The notes beneath the pieces were generated by a model. That model saw nothing but the letters and a program-made list of their open reading frames with translations. It ran no database searches and had not been told where the DNA came from. A stretch of 64,000 nt of DNA from Pontibacter silvestris (GTDB lineage: Bacteria; Bacteroidota; Bacteroidia; Cytophagales; Hymenobacteraceae), in the NCBI RefSeq assembly GCF_020907275.1, contig NZ_JAJJWI010000012.1:1-64000 (forward strand), written 5' to 3'. A program made the position numbers and the translations under genes. Of this stretch, positions 1 through 9,763 are shown in pieces; the first letter of the stretch is position 1, and each line of letters begins with the position of its first letter.

Positions 1-253
1 TCAACCTATAGCAGGACGAGACACTGTATCTGAGGGTGTGTTAGCTGATTCTGACAGAGCTGAAGAACAATTAGATCGCGGAGGGTTTACTGTGCCTGCC
101 AAACAACTCCATACAGTTGCCCCTGGTGATACGCTTTATCAGCTTTCCAGAAAGTACCATACTTCTTTGCAGGAACTACGGCAGTGGAACAACCTACGAA
201 ACAATAATATCAAGATAGGGCATAAGCTGCGTGTCGCAGTACCCAAAGGTTAA
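1..253 (+). CDS. C-terminal end of a LysM-domain protein (cut by window start)
   Basis: The reading frame is open from base 2 and runs in from outside the window, so only about 83 residues of the C-terminus are visible; a GTG at 38 is inside this frame and is unlikely to be the start. Residues encoded from about base 110 to 245 form one LysM domain (TVAPGDTLYQLSRKY, then a WNNL turn and a final KIGHKLRV strand), which in this family binds the N-acetylglucosamine backbone of peptidoglycan. In Bacteroidota such C-terminal LysM units sit on lytic transglycosylases, amidases or glucosaminidases; which one this is cannot be told from the tail. A strong hairpin terminator follows. Confidence 0.85.
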   Translation, partial: QPIAGRDTVSEGVLADSDRAEEQLDRGGFTVPAKQLHTVAPGDTLYQLSRKYHTSLQELRQWNNLRNNNIKIGHKLRVAVPKG

Positions 254-314
254 TAAGGATACTTTTAGTTAAACGGGACTAAAATTCCGGGTATGTGTGC
301 CTGGGTGCTTTTGT

Positions 315-347
315 CCCCGCCTTTGTCTCAGGCGGGGAGTTTCTTTT
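315..347 (+). terminator. Rho-independent terminator of the LysM gene
   Basis: A perfect 8-bp GC-rich stem (ccccgcct at 315-322, aggcgggg at 330-337) with a 7-base loop is followed by a T-rich tract. It lies 62 bp after the LysM stop codon and separates that gene from the convergent methyltransferase. Confidence 0.75.
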
Positions 348-395
348 CAGTTGTTTATAGTAAGGTTGATTAGGAGCAGATAAAAAGCGCTTCGC

Positions 396-1322
396 TTATG
401 AATGGAACCTGAAGAAAGTACCCAGCGGCAGCTTCCGGTCTCCTTTATCATGTAGATAAATCTCACCTAACTCTTTATTCTTGATTTGATCTCCAAAGGT
501 CTGGTGCATCAGGTTATCCAGAATAATAGCAGAAAACCCCAGCGAGTAAAGGTTAATCAGCAGGAAATAATCTGTTTTATCAAGCATTTGCTGGCACAGC
601 TTTATCAGTTCATTCAGCTCATTTTCCAGCTGCCATTTCTCTCCGTTAGGGCCACGTCCATACGCCGGAGGGTCCAGAATAATACCGTTATAAGTGTTGC
701 CGCGTTTAACTTCCCGGCGAGCAAACTTCATGGCATCTTCCACTATCCAGCGGATGTTGTCCAAGTTACTGGCCTCCATGTTATCGCGAGCCCAGAAATT
801 TACCTGTTTTACAGAGTCCAGGTGCGTAATGTCGGCTCCGGCGGCTTTGGCAGCTAAAGATGCGGCACCAGTATAAGCAAACATATTCAGAACCTTTGGT
901 GGCTGAGCCTTTAGTTGGCGTGTGGTGTCGTAGATAAACTTCCAGTTGCTGTCCTGCTCTGGGAAAAGCCCCACATGCTTAAAAGAAGAAAGCCCCAGGC
1001 GGAAACGCAGCTTCAGGTCATTATATTTATAATTGATGTACCACTGCTCCGGCATGTCTTTCTTTAATTTCCATTGCCCTTTCTCAGAGCTGCCCTTATC
1101 ACGGGTAAAAACTGCCTGTGCCAAGCGCTGCCATTCTTGCTCAGGTAAATGCTTGTCCCATATGGCCTGTGGTTCAGGGCGGGCAACATAATATTGGCCA
1201 AAACGCTCCAGCTTCTCAAAATTTCCAGAATCTACTAATTCGTAGTCGGCCCAGTTTTCTGTTGTAAGAAAGGAATACATATCTTTGCTGTTTAATTGTA
1301 GCTGTGTACTAGCTGACGGCAA
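396..1322 (-). CDS. Class I SAM-dependent methyltransferase, RlmI/RlmK-like C-terminal type
   Basis: The protein (up to 308 aa) carries a Rossmann methyltransferase core: motif I at FAYTGAASLAA (about residues 148-158), an acidic residue ending the second strand in THLDSV, and a catalytic motif DPPAYGRG typical of N- or C5-directed RNA methyltransferases of the COG1092 group (RlmI, RlmK C-terminal half). It lacks the PUA domain of RlmI, so a 23S rRNA target is possible but inferred. The first ATG at 1322 gives a 14-residue lead before MYSFLTTENW; the ATG at 1280 is an equally good start. It is divergent from dapF with a 60-bp gap and convergent with the LysM gene. Confidence 0.8.
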   Translation of the reverse strand: MPSASTQLQLNSKDMYSFLTTENWADYELVDSGNFEKLERFGQYYVARPEPQAIWDKHLPEQEWQRLAQAVFTRDKGSSEKGQWKLKKDMPEQWYINYKYNDLKLRFRLGLSSFKHVGLFPEQDSNWKFIYDTTRQLKAQPPKVLNMFAYTGAASLAAKAAGADITHLDSVKQVNFWARDNMEASNLDNIRWIVEDAMKFARREVKRGNTYNGIILDPPAYGRGPNGEKWQLENELNELIKLCQQMLDKTDYFLLINLYSLGFSAIILDNLMHQTFGDQIKNKELGEIYLHDKGDRKLPLGTFFRFHS

Positions 1323-1385
1323 AAGTACGACTTATCTGCCGAACGTAAAAAGTGCACGTTTTGCTGGTTTAATTGTTGAATGTAT

Positions 1386-2171
1386 ATGGCATTAAGCTTT
1401 TATAAATATCAAGGTACGGGCAACGACTTTGTAATGGTCGATAACCGCAAGCTTTTATTCCCGGCAGAGGATGAAGCTCTAGTAAAACACCTTTGTGACA
1501 GACGCATGGGGGTAGGGGCAGATGGTCTAATTCTGCTACAGGACCACCCGGACTATGACTTCCAGATGGTATACTACAATGCGGATGGGCGGGTAGGTTC
1601 TATGTGTGGAAACGGAGCCCGCTGCACAGTACGTTTTGCAAAGCAGTTAGGTGTAATTGAAGATGTAGCCTGTTTCCTGGCTGCCGATGGTGAGCACCAG
1701 GCAAGTGTGGAGCGTGATCTCATTCACTTAAAAATGAACGATGTTGCCAGCGTAGAGAAAACAGGAAACGACTATTACCTCAACACAGGGTCTCCTCATT
1801 ATGTACGCTTTGTAGACAATATTCAGGAACTGGATGTGTATAAAGAAGGCCGTGCTGTTCGCTACAACGACAGGTTTAAAGAAGTAGGCACTAATGTAAA
1901 CTTTGTACAGCGTATTTCTGAAAATGAAATTTTTGTGCGTACCTACGAGCGTGGCGTGGAAGACGAAACGCTTTCCTGCGGAACAGGCGTGACTGCTTGT
2001 GCTCTGGTCGCAAGTCTGGAGGGCTTTAAAAGTCCTGTAAAAGTTAACACACTAGGAGGGGACTTAGAAGTTTCTTTTACCCGAAGCGGAGACTCTTTCG
2101 ACCATATCTACCTGATTGGGCCAGCTAAACTTGTCTTCAATGGTTCTGTAGCCCTTCCAGAAAAGGTCTAA
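1386..2171 (+). CDS. dapF: Diaminopimelate epimerase
   Basis: DapF interconverts LL- and meso-diaminopimelate, the penultimate step of lysine synthesis and the source of the peptidoglycan cross-linking residue; it acts in the cytosol without cofactor. Both catalytic cysteines of the family are present, in MCGNGARC and SCGTGV (residues 76 and 200 counted from the upstream ATG at 1380), along with the substrate-binding N-terminal GTGNDF. The length of about 261 aa is normal. An ATG at 1380 lies two codons upstream in frame; the start at 1386 (MALSFYKY) fits the family N-terminus better. The next gene follows after 20 bp, so the two may be cotranscribed. Confidence 0.95.
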   Translation: MALSFYKYQGTGNDFVMVDNRKLLFPAEDEALVKHLCDRRMGVGADGLILLQDHPDYDFQMVYYNADGRVGSMCGNGARCTVRFAKQLGVIEDVACFLAADGEHQASVERDLIHLKMNDVASVEKTGNDYYLNTGSPHYVRFVDNIQELDVYKEGRAVRYNDRFKEVGTNVNFVQRISENEIFVRTYERGVEDETLSCGTGVTACALVASLEGFKSPVKVNTLGGDLEVSFTRSGDSFDHIYLIGPAKLVFNGSVALPEKV

Positions 2172-2191
2172 ATCATTTAATCCAGATCAGC

Positions 2192-2710
2192 GTGTTTTTG
2201 AAGTCAGATAAAATATATTTAAGAGCTTTAGAGCCCCCTGATCTGGACTTTTTGTATGTGCTGGAAAACGATACTAATGTATGGTATGTGGGCAACACGC
2301 TTACGCCTTATTCCAGGCACATACTGGAGCAGTATCTAGAAAATGCTGCGTTTGATATTTTTACAATAAAACAATTGCGTCTGGTTATCTGCACACATAG
2401 CCACAAAGCAATAGGTGCTATTGACCTTTTCGATTTTGACCCACTGCACCAACGGGCGGGTGTAGGTATTATATTGGCTGCTCCTTATCGTGGTAAAGGG
2501 TATGCCGCTGAAGCTTTAGAGCTACTCTTAAACTATTGCCAATACACGTTACAGTTACACCAGGTATATTGTTCTATCACGGCTACCAATCAGGCAAGCA
2601 TAAAACTGTTCACTAAAACTGGCTTTGATGAGGTAGGCATAAGAAAGCAGTGGTTACGTAAGACCGATGGCAGTTGGGATGATGTAATCGAATACCAGAA
2701 GCTGTTTTAG
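2192..2710 (+). CDS. GNAT-family N-acetyltransferase (RimJ/RimL type)
   Basis: This 172-aa protein has the GNAT fold order: an N-terminal strand (IYLRALEPPDLDFLY), a central acetyl-CoA-binding segment with the pattern R-G-K-G-Y-A (AAPYRGKGYAAEAL, about residues 105-118) and the late ATNQASIKLFTKTGF motif typical of RimJ/RimL relatives, which acetylate N-terminal amines or small polyamines. The substrate is not predictable. No ATG begins the frame: GTG at 2192 is used here, and TTG at 2198 is an alternative. It sits 20 bp after dapF. Confidence 0.8.
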   Translation: MFLKSDKIYLRALEPPDLDFLYVLENDTNVWYVGNTLTPYSRHILEQYLENAAFDIFTIKQLRLVICTHSHKAIGAIDLFDFDPLHQRAGVGIILAAPYRGKGYAAEALELLLNYCQYTLQLHQVYCSITATNQASIKLFTKTGFDEVGIRKQWLRKTDGSWDDVIEYQKLF

Positions 2711-3070
2711 ACATAGCTATTTTAAGCTGATATAAGAACATGTTCTATGTTCAATTGTTATCCCTTCATATAAAGTTGAAGATTCATAGATAAATGACCA
2801 ATTCCTTTCAGGGAATTTTAACTCCTAGTTAGAATGCATTTCCCTAAAACGAACTTCTGCCACATTGCCACGTGTTACCTATTATGGCATAGACATTTAA
2901 GCTGTTAGCGAAAGAATAGTAAACAAGCTATATTACATCGGCAAGTTTGGCAGGATGTTACTTTAGGTAAAGTTTGGTATTGTTTTCGTACTGTAAATAA
3001 GATATATCGGAAAAACAGCTTATTTTTGACGATATTGCAAACGCAGATTTTTATTTAAGAACTATATAGA
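2711..3070 (+). promoter_or_regulatory. AT-rich leader of secA with a candidate promoter
   Basis: These 360 bp hold no open frame worth calling. A TATTTTTG at 3021-3028 matches the Bacteroidota -7 element TAnnTTTG and would start transcription about 40 bp before the secA ATG, but there is no TTG at the expected 19-20 bp upstream. Two copies of AAGTTTGG (2943-2950 and 2970-2977) lie upstream. Otherwise I see nothing. Confidence 0.35.
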
Positions 3071-6000
3071 ATGTTTGATTTTTTCGGTAAAACCGTTGCG
3101 AAATTATTCGGAACAAAATCCGACAGAGATATAAAGGAGGTTGTACCCTACGTATCTAGAATAAACGAAGAGTACGCCAGACTGGCTAATCTTACAGATG
3201 ATGAGCTCCGCCAGAAAACAGCGGAAGTAAAAGGCATCATAGATGAGCGACTGAAATCAATAGATGACCAGATTGCCGCACTACATAAGCGTGTTGCTGA
3301 CGAGCCTGATCTGAACATTGTGCAGAAAGAAAGTATCTTCTCTGAGATTGATGAACTGGAGAAGCAGCGCAATAAGGATTTGGAAGTGGTACTACTGGAG
3401 GTACTACCTACTGCTTTTGCTATTGTAAAAGAAACAGCACGCCGCTGGAAAGAAAATGGCCAGATGGTAGTAACCGCTACTGACCATGACAGAATGCTGG
3501 CTGCACGTAAACCAAACGTACAAATAGACGGTGATAAGGCTACCTGGGTAAACAGGTGGATGGCAGCTGGTAACGAGATTGTCTGGGACATGTTACACTA
3601 CGATGTGCAGCTGATAGGTGGTGTTGTTCTGCACCAGGGTAAAATTGCTGAGATGGCAACTGGTGAAGGTAAAACCTTAGTGGCGACCTTGCCTGCTTTT
3701 CTTAACGCTCTTGCTAAACGTGGTGTGCATGTAGTAACTGTAAACGATTATCTTGCTAAACGTGACTCAGAGTGGATTGGACCACTGTTCGAGTTCCATG
3801 GCCTGACAATAGACTGCATCGATAAACACACGCCTAACTCTGAGGCAAGACGGAATGCTTATCGTGCCGATATTACGTACGGTACCAACAACGAATTCGG
3901 CTTTGACTACCTGCGCGATAATATGGCGCGCGATCCACAGGACCTGGTTCAACGCAAGCATCATTATGCAATGGTCGATGAGGTAGACTCTGTATTGATT
4001 GACGATGCCCGTACACCTTTGATTATTTCTGGTCCGGTGCCACGCGGTGATGAGCATGAGTTCTATCAACTGAAGCCACGCATTGCCATGCTGGTAGAGG
4101 CGCAACGTAAACTTGTAAATAATTTCCTGACAGAGGCTAAACGCCTGATAAAAGATGGAAATGATAAAGACGGAGGCCTATCGCTATTCCGTGCTTACCG
4201 TGGTCTGCCTAAGAGCAAGCCTCTGATTAAGTATCTGAGCGAAACAGGTATACGTGCCATTCTTCAGAAAACGGAGAACTATTACCTTCAGGACAACTCC
4301 CGCATGATGCCTGAAGCTGATGAGCCGTTGTACTTCACGATTGATGAAAAGCATAACCAGATTGAGTTGACAGAGAAAGGCATTGACCTTATTACAGGGC
4401 AGGGAGAAGATCCGAACCTGTTTATTTTGCCAGACATCGGTACTGAGATTGCCAATATCGAAAATGATAACTCTCTTTCTAATGAAGAACAACTGCACTC
4501 GAAAGAGCAGCTAATCGCCGATTTTCAGGAAAAAACGAAACGTGTACACACCATCAACCAGTTACTGAAGGCTTATACGCTGTTCGAGAAAGATACCGAG
4601 TATATTGTAACACCTGACCACAAAGTTAAAATTGTGGATGAGCAGACAGGCCGTGTAATGGAAGGCCGTCGTTACTCTGACGGATTGCACCAGGCAATAG
4701 AGGCGAAAGAAAACGTGAAGGTAGAAGATGCCACACAAACTTATGCCACTGTAACACTGCAGAACTACTTCAGGATGTACCACAAGTTAGCTGGTATGAC
4801 GGGTACTGCCGAAACAGAGGCAGGTGAGTTCTGGGATATCTATAAACTGGATGTGGTGGTTATTCCAACTAATCGCCCAATACAGCGAAAAGATGAGCAC
4901 GACAAGGTTTATAAAACTACCCGTGAGAAATACAATGCAGTAGCAGACGAGATCGTAGAGCTTACAGAGAAAGGCCGCCCAGTGTTGGTTGGTACTACTT
5001 CTGTAGAAATTTCAGAGCTCCTGAGCCGCATGCTTACCATGCGTAAAATTAAGCACCAGGTACTAAACGCGAAGATGCACCAGAAAGAAGCCGAGATTGT
5101 AGCCGAAGCTGGTAAACCAAGTACGGTGACAATAGCAACAAACATGGCTGGCCGTGGTACCGACATCAAGCTTGCGCCGGAATCTAAAGCTGCCGGTGGT
5201 TTGGCCATTGTGGGTACAGAACGCCATGAGTCACGCCGTGTAGATCGTCAGTTGCGTGGTCGTGCCGGTCGTCAGGGTGACCCAGGTTCTTCTCAGTTCT
5301 TTGTTTCTTTGGAAGATAACCTGATGCGCCTGTTCGGCTCTGACCGTATTGCCCGCCTGATGGACCGTATGGGATTGGAAGAAGGTGAAGTAATTCAGCA
5401 TTCTATGATCACTAACTCTATTGAGCGTGCGCAGAAGAAAGTAGAGGAAAACAACTTTGGTATGCGTAAGCGCCTGTTGGAGTACGATGATGTGATGAAC
5501 GCACAGCGTGAAGTGGTGTATAAGCGTCGCAGAAATGCCCTTTACGGAGAACGTCTGGAGCTGGATATCTGGAATATGATCTATGATATCAGCGAAGATA
5601 TTGTTCTTAACTATAAGAATATTAACGACTACGAAAACTTCCAGCTGCACATTATCCGTGTATTTGGTATTGATACACAAATTTCAGAAGCTGACTTCAG
5701 AAGCACTCAGGCAAACCAACTGGCAGAGCGCCTGTATAACGAAGCTTTGGCTTATTATGTGAATAAGAACAAGCAGACAGGGGAGCAGGCTTACCCGATC
5801 ATCACGAACATTTACCAGAACCGTGGACCAATGATCGAGAATGTAGCAGTGCCGTTCACAGATGGTAAGCGACAAATGGCCGTGGTAGCTAATCTTACAA
5901 AAGCGTATGAGTCTCATGGTCTGGAGCTGATCCGGTCAATGGAGAAAACGATTACCTTGGGTACAATTGACCAAGCTTGGACGGACCACCTGCGCCAGAT

Positions 6001-6442
6001 GGATGACCTGAAGCAGTCTGTGCAAAATGCGGTGTACGAACAGAAAGACCCATTGCTGATTTATAAGTTTGAGTCTTTTGAGCTGTTCAAACGCATGATT
6101 GGTAAAGTAAACGAACAAACGATTAACTTCCTGTTCCATGCTTACATTCCGGTGCAGGCACCAGAACAGGTACAGGAACCTCGTCCGCAGCCAAAGCCTA
6201 AAGCACCTGTTTTGCATGAGCAAAAAGCAGAAGTGCATTCTTCTCTGGAAGATGAAACAGGCCATACAACAGCACCAACTCCTGAACCTCAGAAAATGGT
6301 GCCTGCCCACTCTCAGAAAGTTGCAGGACGTAACGATCGTGTAAGTGTGCAATACAATGATGGCCGCGTAGTAAAAGATGTTAAGTTCAAAACAGTAGAA
6401 GAAGACCTACAGAACAACCGTTGTGTGCTGTTAGAAGACTAA
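3071..6442 (+). CDS. secA: Preprotein translocase ATPase SecA
   Basis: SecA is the cytosolic motor that drives unfolded secretory proteins through SecYEG. The 1123-aa length is typical of Bacteroidota, which carry extra sequence in the preprotein cross-linking region (here about residues 340-510). Walker A is MATGEGKT at 195-202, the DEAD-like Walker B is DEVDS at 303-307, and the second RecA domain shows [11 protein letters not shown] and the [13 protein letters not shown] arginine-finger motif. The C-terminal linker is proline-rich ([11 protein letters not shown]). The usual zinc-binding tail is replaced: GRND is kept (from residue 1086) but is followed by RVSVQYNDG rather than the cysteine motif. 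A hairpin terminator follows, so the gene is probably monocistronic. Confidence 0.98.
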   Translation: MFDFFGKTVAKLFGTKSDRDIKEVVPYVSRINEEYARLANLTDDELRQKTAEVKGIIDERLKSIDDQIAALHKRVADEPDLNIVQKESIFSEIDELEKQRNKDLEVVLLEVLPTAFAIVKETARRWKENGQMVVTATDHDRMLAARKPNVQIDGDKATWVNRWMAAGNEIVWDMLHYDVQLIGGVVLHQGKIAEMATGEGKTLVATLPAFLNALAKRGVHVVTVNDYLAKRDSEWIGPLFEFHGLTIDCIDKHTPNSEARRNAYRADITYGTNNEFGFDYLRDNMARDPQDLVQRKHHYAMVDEVDSVLIDDARTPLIISGPVPRGDEHEFYQLKPRIAMLVEAQRKLVNNFLTEAKRLIKDGNDKDGGLSLFRAYRGLPKSKPLIKYLSETGIRAILQKTENYYLQDNSRMMPEADEPLYFTIDEKHNQIELTEKGIDLITGQGEDPNLFILPDIGTEIANIENDNSLSNEEQLHSKEQLIADFQEKTKRVHTINQLLKAYTLFEKDTEYIVTPDHKVKIVDEQTGRVMEGRRYSDGLHQAIEAKENVKVEDATQTYATVTLQNYFRMYHKLAGMTGTAETEAGEFWDIYKLDVVVIPTNRPIQRKDEHDKVYKTTREKYNAVADEIVELTEKGRPVLVGTTSVEISELLSRMLTMRKIKHQVLNAKMHQKEAEIVAEAGKPSTVTIATNMAGRGTDIKLAPESKAAGGLAIVGTERHESRRVDRQLRGRAGRQGDPGSSQFFVSLEDNLMRLFGSDRIARLMDRMGLEEGEVIQHSMITNSIERAQKKVEENNFGMRKRLLEYDDVMNAQREVVYKRRRNALYGERLELDIWNMIYDISEDIVLNYKNINDYENFQLHIIRVFGIDTQISEADFRSTQANQLAERLYNEALAYYVNKNKQTGEQAYPIITNIYQNRGPMIENVAVPFTDGKRQMAVVANLTKAYESHGLELIRSMEKTITLGTIDQAWTDHLRQMDDLKQSVQNAVYEQKDPLLIYKFESFELFKRMIGKVNEQTINFLFHAYIPVQAPEQVQEPRPQPKPKAPVLHEQKAEVHSSLEDETGHTTAPTPEPQKMVPAHSQKVAGRNDRVSVQYNDGRVVKDVKFKTVEEDLQNNRCVLLED

Positions 6443-6467
6443 ATCTATGTTTATAAGATTATTTGAG

Positions 6468-6499
6468 CAGCCACTAAGAAATTAGTGGCTGTTTTTTTA
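6468..6499 (+). terminator. secA terminator
   Basis: A perfect 9-bp stem (cagccacta at 6468-6476, tagtggctg at 6483-6491) with a 6-base loop is followed directly by seven T residues. Confidence 0.9.
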
Positions 6500-6510
6500 T
6501 TTCCACTTTC

Positions 6511-6518
6511 TATCTTTG
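6511..6518 (+). promoter_or_regulatory. Candidate promoter -7 element of deoC
   Basis: TATCTTTG matches TAnnTTTG exactly, lies just after the secA terminator and about 60 bp before the deoC start. The upstream TTG element is not evident, so the call rests on the -7 box and on position. Confidence 0.45.
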
Positions 6519-6577
6519 CAGGTGTTTAAATAACAAACAGATACTTCTATTCTTAAATTTAGCATTTAATATCTATA

Positions 6578-7249
6578 ATGGCTGGAAAAGATATTGCCTC
6601 TTATATAGACCATACTTTGCTGAAACCAGAGGCTACTGCTGATATGATACTACAGCTCTGTGATGAAGCCACTAAATATGAATTTGCTGCTGTTTGTGTG
6701 CCGCCATATTATGTAGCTTTGGCAAAAGAACGCTTTGGTGCAGCCAGCCAGGTTAAAGTGGCTACAGTAGTTGGCTTTCCCTTAGGCTATCAGCACCCGA
6801 AGGCAAAGTTTCTGGAAACCCACCAGGCTGTTAGCGATGGAGCCAGTGAGATAGATGTGGTTATGAATATTGCTGCTTTTAAGTCTGGAAGATATGCTGA
6901 GATAGAAAATGAACTGGGAGACCTGGCAAAGTTCTGCCATCTGAAAGAAGCAGAATTAAAGGTAATTATAGAAACAGCTTTACTTTCTCCAGAAGAAATA
7001 GAGAAAGCATGTGAGATATGTGTGGCCGCTGGCGTAGATTTTGTAAAGACCTCCACAGGCTTTGCAAGCCGTGGAGCCTCTGTAAGTGACATAGAGCTAA
7101 TGCGGCGCGTGTTGCCTGATTATATAAAGATTAAAGCCTCTGGTGGCATAAAAACATTAGCCGATGCGCAAGCGTTAATTAAGGCAGGTGCCGATAGGCT
7201 GGGCTGCTCGGCGAGCATACAAATAGTAAAAGATGAACAGAGTATTTAG
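6578..7249 (+). CDS. deoC: Deoxyribose-phosphate aldolase
   Basis: DeoC cleaves 2-deoxyribose-5-phosphate to acetaldehyde and glyceraldehyde-3-phosphate in deoxynucleoside salvage. The 223-aa protein has the class I aldolase residues: Schiff-base lysine 157 in FVKTSTGF, the second lysine 186 in IKIKASGG, and the aspartate of SEIDVVMNI. The TIM-barrel phosphate site ASGGIKT is intact. Its last 17 bp overlap the next gene in another frame, which suggests translational coupling with that lipoprotein. Confidence 0.96.
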   Translation: MAGKDIASYIDHTLLKPEATADMILQLCDEATKYEFAAVCVPPYYVALAKERFGAASQVKVATVVGFPLGYQHPKAKFLETHQAVSDGASEIDVVMNIAAFKSGRYAEIENELGDLAKFCHLKEAELKVIIETALLSPEEIEKACEICVAAGVDFVKTSTGFASRGASVSDIELMRRVLPDYIKIKASGGIKTLADAQALIKAGADRLGCSASIQIVKDEQSI

Positions 7250-7766
7250 CATATTATTTTTGCTGGCTATCATGCTGACAACAGCCTGTGCTTCCTCTTC
7301 AGGAACAGGTAGTGCCAGAACAGCCGAAACTACCAGGTCAGGAGGGAAGGATAAGGGTAACGAAAAGGTGGTTGAGGATTTAAGTCTATACCGGCCAAAA
7401 TATACTGTACCTGATGCTGCAGCACCTGCAGCACGTATGGAACCTGTAAACCATGTAAATGACCGTGTGGAGGTTTTGATGGATACAGTAGCTAGTGTGA
7501 ACAAAGGAATAAGATTTGCACAAGGATATCGCATACTGGCTTATAATGGTTCAGAACGACAAACAGTTATGAATCTGCGAAAAGCTATTATATCCAGAGT
7601 GCCGGAGGAAAAAGATTACCTGACATACCAGCAGCCAAACTTCCGCTTAAAGATAGGTGATTTCTTTAGCCGGATAGAGGCACAGCAAGTACTAAACAAA
7701 ATTCAGGACCTTATTCCGAATGCACAAATAGTGTCTGAACAGATAAATATTAATAAAAGCTACTAA
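7233..7766 (+). CDS. Lipoprotein with a SPOR-like C-terminal domain
   Basis: The 177-aa protein starts with a lipoprotein signal: a hydrophobic stretch (residues 4-15) ending in a lipobox with Cys19 (LTTAC). A low-complexity Ser/Gly/Lys linker follows. Residues about 95-170 (GYRILAYNGS..., FRLKIGDFFSRIEAQQ..., NAQIVSE) match the repeated beta-alpha-beta pattern of SPOR domains, which bind denuded septal peptidoglycan; this assignment is by eye. The gene overlaps deoC by 17 bp and ends before a terminator. A role in the envelope is inferred; its pairing with deoC is odd. Confidence 0.75.
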   Translation: MNRVFSILFLLAIMLTTACASSSGTGSARTAETTRSGGKDKGNEKVVEDLSLYRPKYTVPDAAAPAARMEPVNHVNDRVEVLMDTVASVNKGIRFAQGYRILAYNGSERQTVMNLRKAIISRVPEEKDYLTYQQPNFRLKIGDFFSRIEAQQVLNKIQDLIPNAQIVSEQININKSY

Positions 7767-7793
7767 AGCGATAGTTGGTTTGAGAAGAATAGT

Positions 7794-7831
7794 AAAGCGT
7801 TGTGGCCTGAAACAGGTTGCAACGCTTTTTA
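7794..7831 (+). terminator. Terminator after the deoC-lipoprotein pair
   Basis: Stem aaagcgttg (7794-7802) pairs with caacgcttt (7820-7828) around a 17-base loop and runs into a short T tract. Confidence 0.75.
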
Positions 7832-7943
7832 ATTTAGTGCTATAGTATTTAATTGCTGCTACAATTCTATCTCTTTTGCTTAAAAGCAGTACATAAAAGC
7901 TCTGGCAGATGCCTGCACAGAAGTTTATAAACAGAAATTAATT

Positions 7944-9134
7944 ATGTCTCAACTGTTAGATAAAATAAAACAACTTGCTCAGGCTTATGCCCCTGATACG
8001 GTGGCTGTGCGCCGCCACCTACATGCTAACCCTGAGTTATCCTTTGAAGAGTATAATACCGCTGCTTATGTAGAGGAAATGCTTAAAAGCTACGGATTAG
8101 CTCCTTCACGTATGGCAAATACAGGTGTAGTGGCTAATATAGAAGGTCGGAATCCAAGTAAAAAAGTTATTGCCTTAAGAGCAGACATGGATGCATTACC
8201 CATTTTGGAGCAGAACGAGGTGGAGTACAAATCTAAAAATGAGGGAATAATGCATGCTTGCGGCCACGATGTACATACCTCATCTTTACTAGGGTCAGCC
8301 AGAATACTACAGGAGTTACGCGATCAGTTCGAAGGAACAGTAAAGCTGGTTTTTCAGCCAGGGGAGGAAAAATTTCCTGGAGGGGCATCTCTTATGATAA
8401 AAGAAGGTGTGCTGCAAAATCCGAAGCCGGCTGGTATAGTAGGGCAGCACGTGTTCCCGATGTTGCCTGCAGGTAAGGTGGGCTTTAGGTCGGGGATGTA
8501 CATGGCCAGTGCCGATGAAATATATATTACAGTGAAAGGTAAAGGTGGCCATGCAGCTATGCCAGAAATGAACATTGACCCTGTGCTGATTTCAGCTCAC
8601 CTGATAGTTGCCTTACAGCAGATTGCAAGCCGGCATGCCAGCCCTAAAATTCCAACTGTGCTATCTTTTGGAGACATAAAAGCAAATGGGGCCACGAATG
8701 TTATACCGAATGAGGTAAAGATTCAGGGTACCTTTAGAACGATGGATGAAAAGTGGCGGGCAGAAGCACATCAGAAAATTAAAAAGCTGGCCGAAGGGTT
8801 GTGCGAAAGCATGGGTGGCAGTTGTGATATTGATATTAAGAATGGCTATCCGTTTCTTAAAAATAATCCGACGCTGACAGGAAATGCCCGTGAGGCGGCA
8901 GAGCAATATTTAGGAGCTGAGAATGTGGTGGATCTGGACCTTTGGATGGGAGCTGAAGACTTTGCTTATTATTCACAGGAAGTTAATGCCTGCTTCTATC
9001 GCTTAGGAACCCGCAACGAGGAGAGAGGTATCACCTCATCTGTACACACACCTACTTTTGATGTTGATGAGAAAGCACTGGAAACTGGGATCGGGCTGAT
9101 GGCCTGGTTAGCAATACAGGAGCTAGGTAATTAA
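7944..9134 (+). CDS. M20-family amidohydrolase (N-acyl-amino-acid / hippurate hydrolase type)
   Basis: The 396-aa protein belongs to peptidase family M20D. Metal ligands are visible in HACGHDVHT (Cys106, His108), the catalytic pair in PGEEKFPGG (Glu141-Glu142), and the second histidine in GQHVFP; the dimerisation domain begins near GKGGHAAMP. Such enzymes deacylate N-acyl amino acids, hippurate, N-acetyl-diaminopimelate or indole-acetyl conjugates; the substrate cannot be fixed from sequence. It leads a plus-strand cluster with two envelope or unknown genes (gaps of 25 and 4 bp). No signal peptide is seen. Confidence 0.9.
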   Translation: MSQLLDKIKQLAQAYAPDTVAVRRHLHANPELSFEEYNTAAYVEEMLKSYGLAPSRMANTGVVANIEGRNPSKKVIALRADMDALPILEQNEVEYKSKNEGIMHACGHDVHTSSLLGSARILQELRDQFEGTVKLVFQPGEEKFPGGASLMIKEGVLQNPKPAGIVGQHVFPMLPAGKVGFRSGMYMASADEIYITVKGKGGHAAMPEMNIDPVLISAHLIVALQQIASRHASPKIPTVLSFGDIKANGATNVIPNEVKIQGTFRTMDEKWRAEAHQKIKKLAEGLCESMGGSCDIDIKNGYPFLKNNPTLTGNAREAAEQYLGAENVVDLDLWMGAEDFAYYSQEVNACFYRLGTRNEERGITSSVHTPTFDVDEKALETGIGLMAWLAIQELGN

Positions 9135-9159
9135 TATTGGACTTGTAGTATAAAAATTA

Positions 9160-9759
9160 ATGGAGCATAAAGTTTTGGAATATCGCTTGTCTACGGGACT
9201 GCTTGGCAGAAAGCGTACACTAAGACTTGCTCCAGACTATTTAGAGTACGAGAACCGAGAGCCCGGACAGTTCACAAAAATCAGTAAAAGCGATATTATC
9301 GATGTAAAGAATGAGATGAGCTGGATTTTATGGTACAGGTTCTATGTGGGCTGCAGCTTCAGTATCGATATCAAAACAAAAGAGAACGGCATTATAAAGG
9401 TTAAGTTTACAAGCTATTTCGGGCAGAACAGGACATATATTGAAACCTATGCCAGTATAGTAGACTTGATGTGGCAACATTACTTAAACGACATTGTTAA
9501 CTCGTACCTTCAGAAGTTCTTTACCACCTATGACATAGAGTTAAGAGGAGTGAGATTAACAGGCGAAGGAGTTTATCTTAGTGCAAATGACAAAGCAATT
9601 GTCTGGAGAGAAGTAGCCCTTAAGGAATACGAAGATTACTTTGCTATCTACAGCCAGCCTGATCCTCTTATAAATAAAAGAATCTTGTTTAACCAATGGG
9701 AAAGCGACATCCTGTTTAGTTTGCTACAATCATTAACGCAAAGTAATCCCGGATCATAA
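9160..9759 (+). CDS. Conserved-looking hypothetical protein, cytosolic
   Basis: I do not recognise this 199-aa protein. It has no signal peptide or clear membrane helix, is rich in aromatic residues (SWILWYRFYVG) and alternates short beta-strands in two halves, each roughly 90-100 residues, somewhat like paired PH-type domains; that is an impression only. The frame is clean, starts with ATG, and lies between the M20 hydrolase (25 bp) and an outer-membrane-type protein (4 bp), so it is probably translated as part of that operon. Confidence 0.7.
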   Translation: MEHKVLEYRLSTGLLGRKRTLRLAPDYLEYENREPGQFTKISKSDIIDVKNEMSWILWYRFYVGCSFSIDIKTKENGIIKVKFTSYFGQNRTYIETYASIVDLMWQHYLNDIVNSYLQKFFTTYDIELRGVRLTGEGVYLSANDKAIVWREVALKEYEDYFAIYSQPDPLINKRILFNQWESDILFSLLQSLTQSNPGS

Positions 9760-9763
9760 GCCG

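Noticed and set aside
486-857. Open frame of 123 codons on the plus strand
   Set aside because: Lies wholly inside the methyltransferase gene on the other strand and has unlikely composition.
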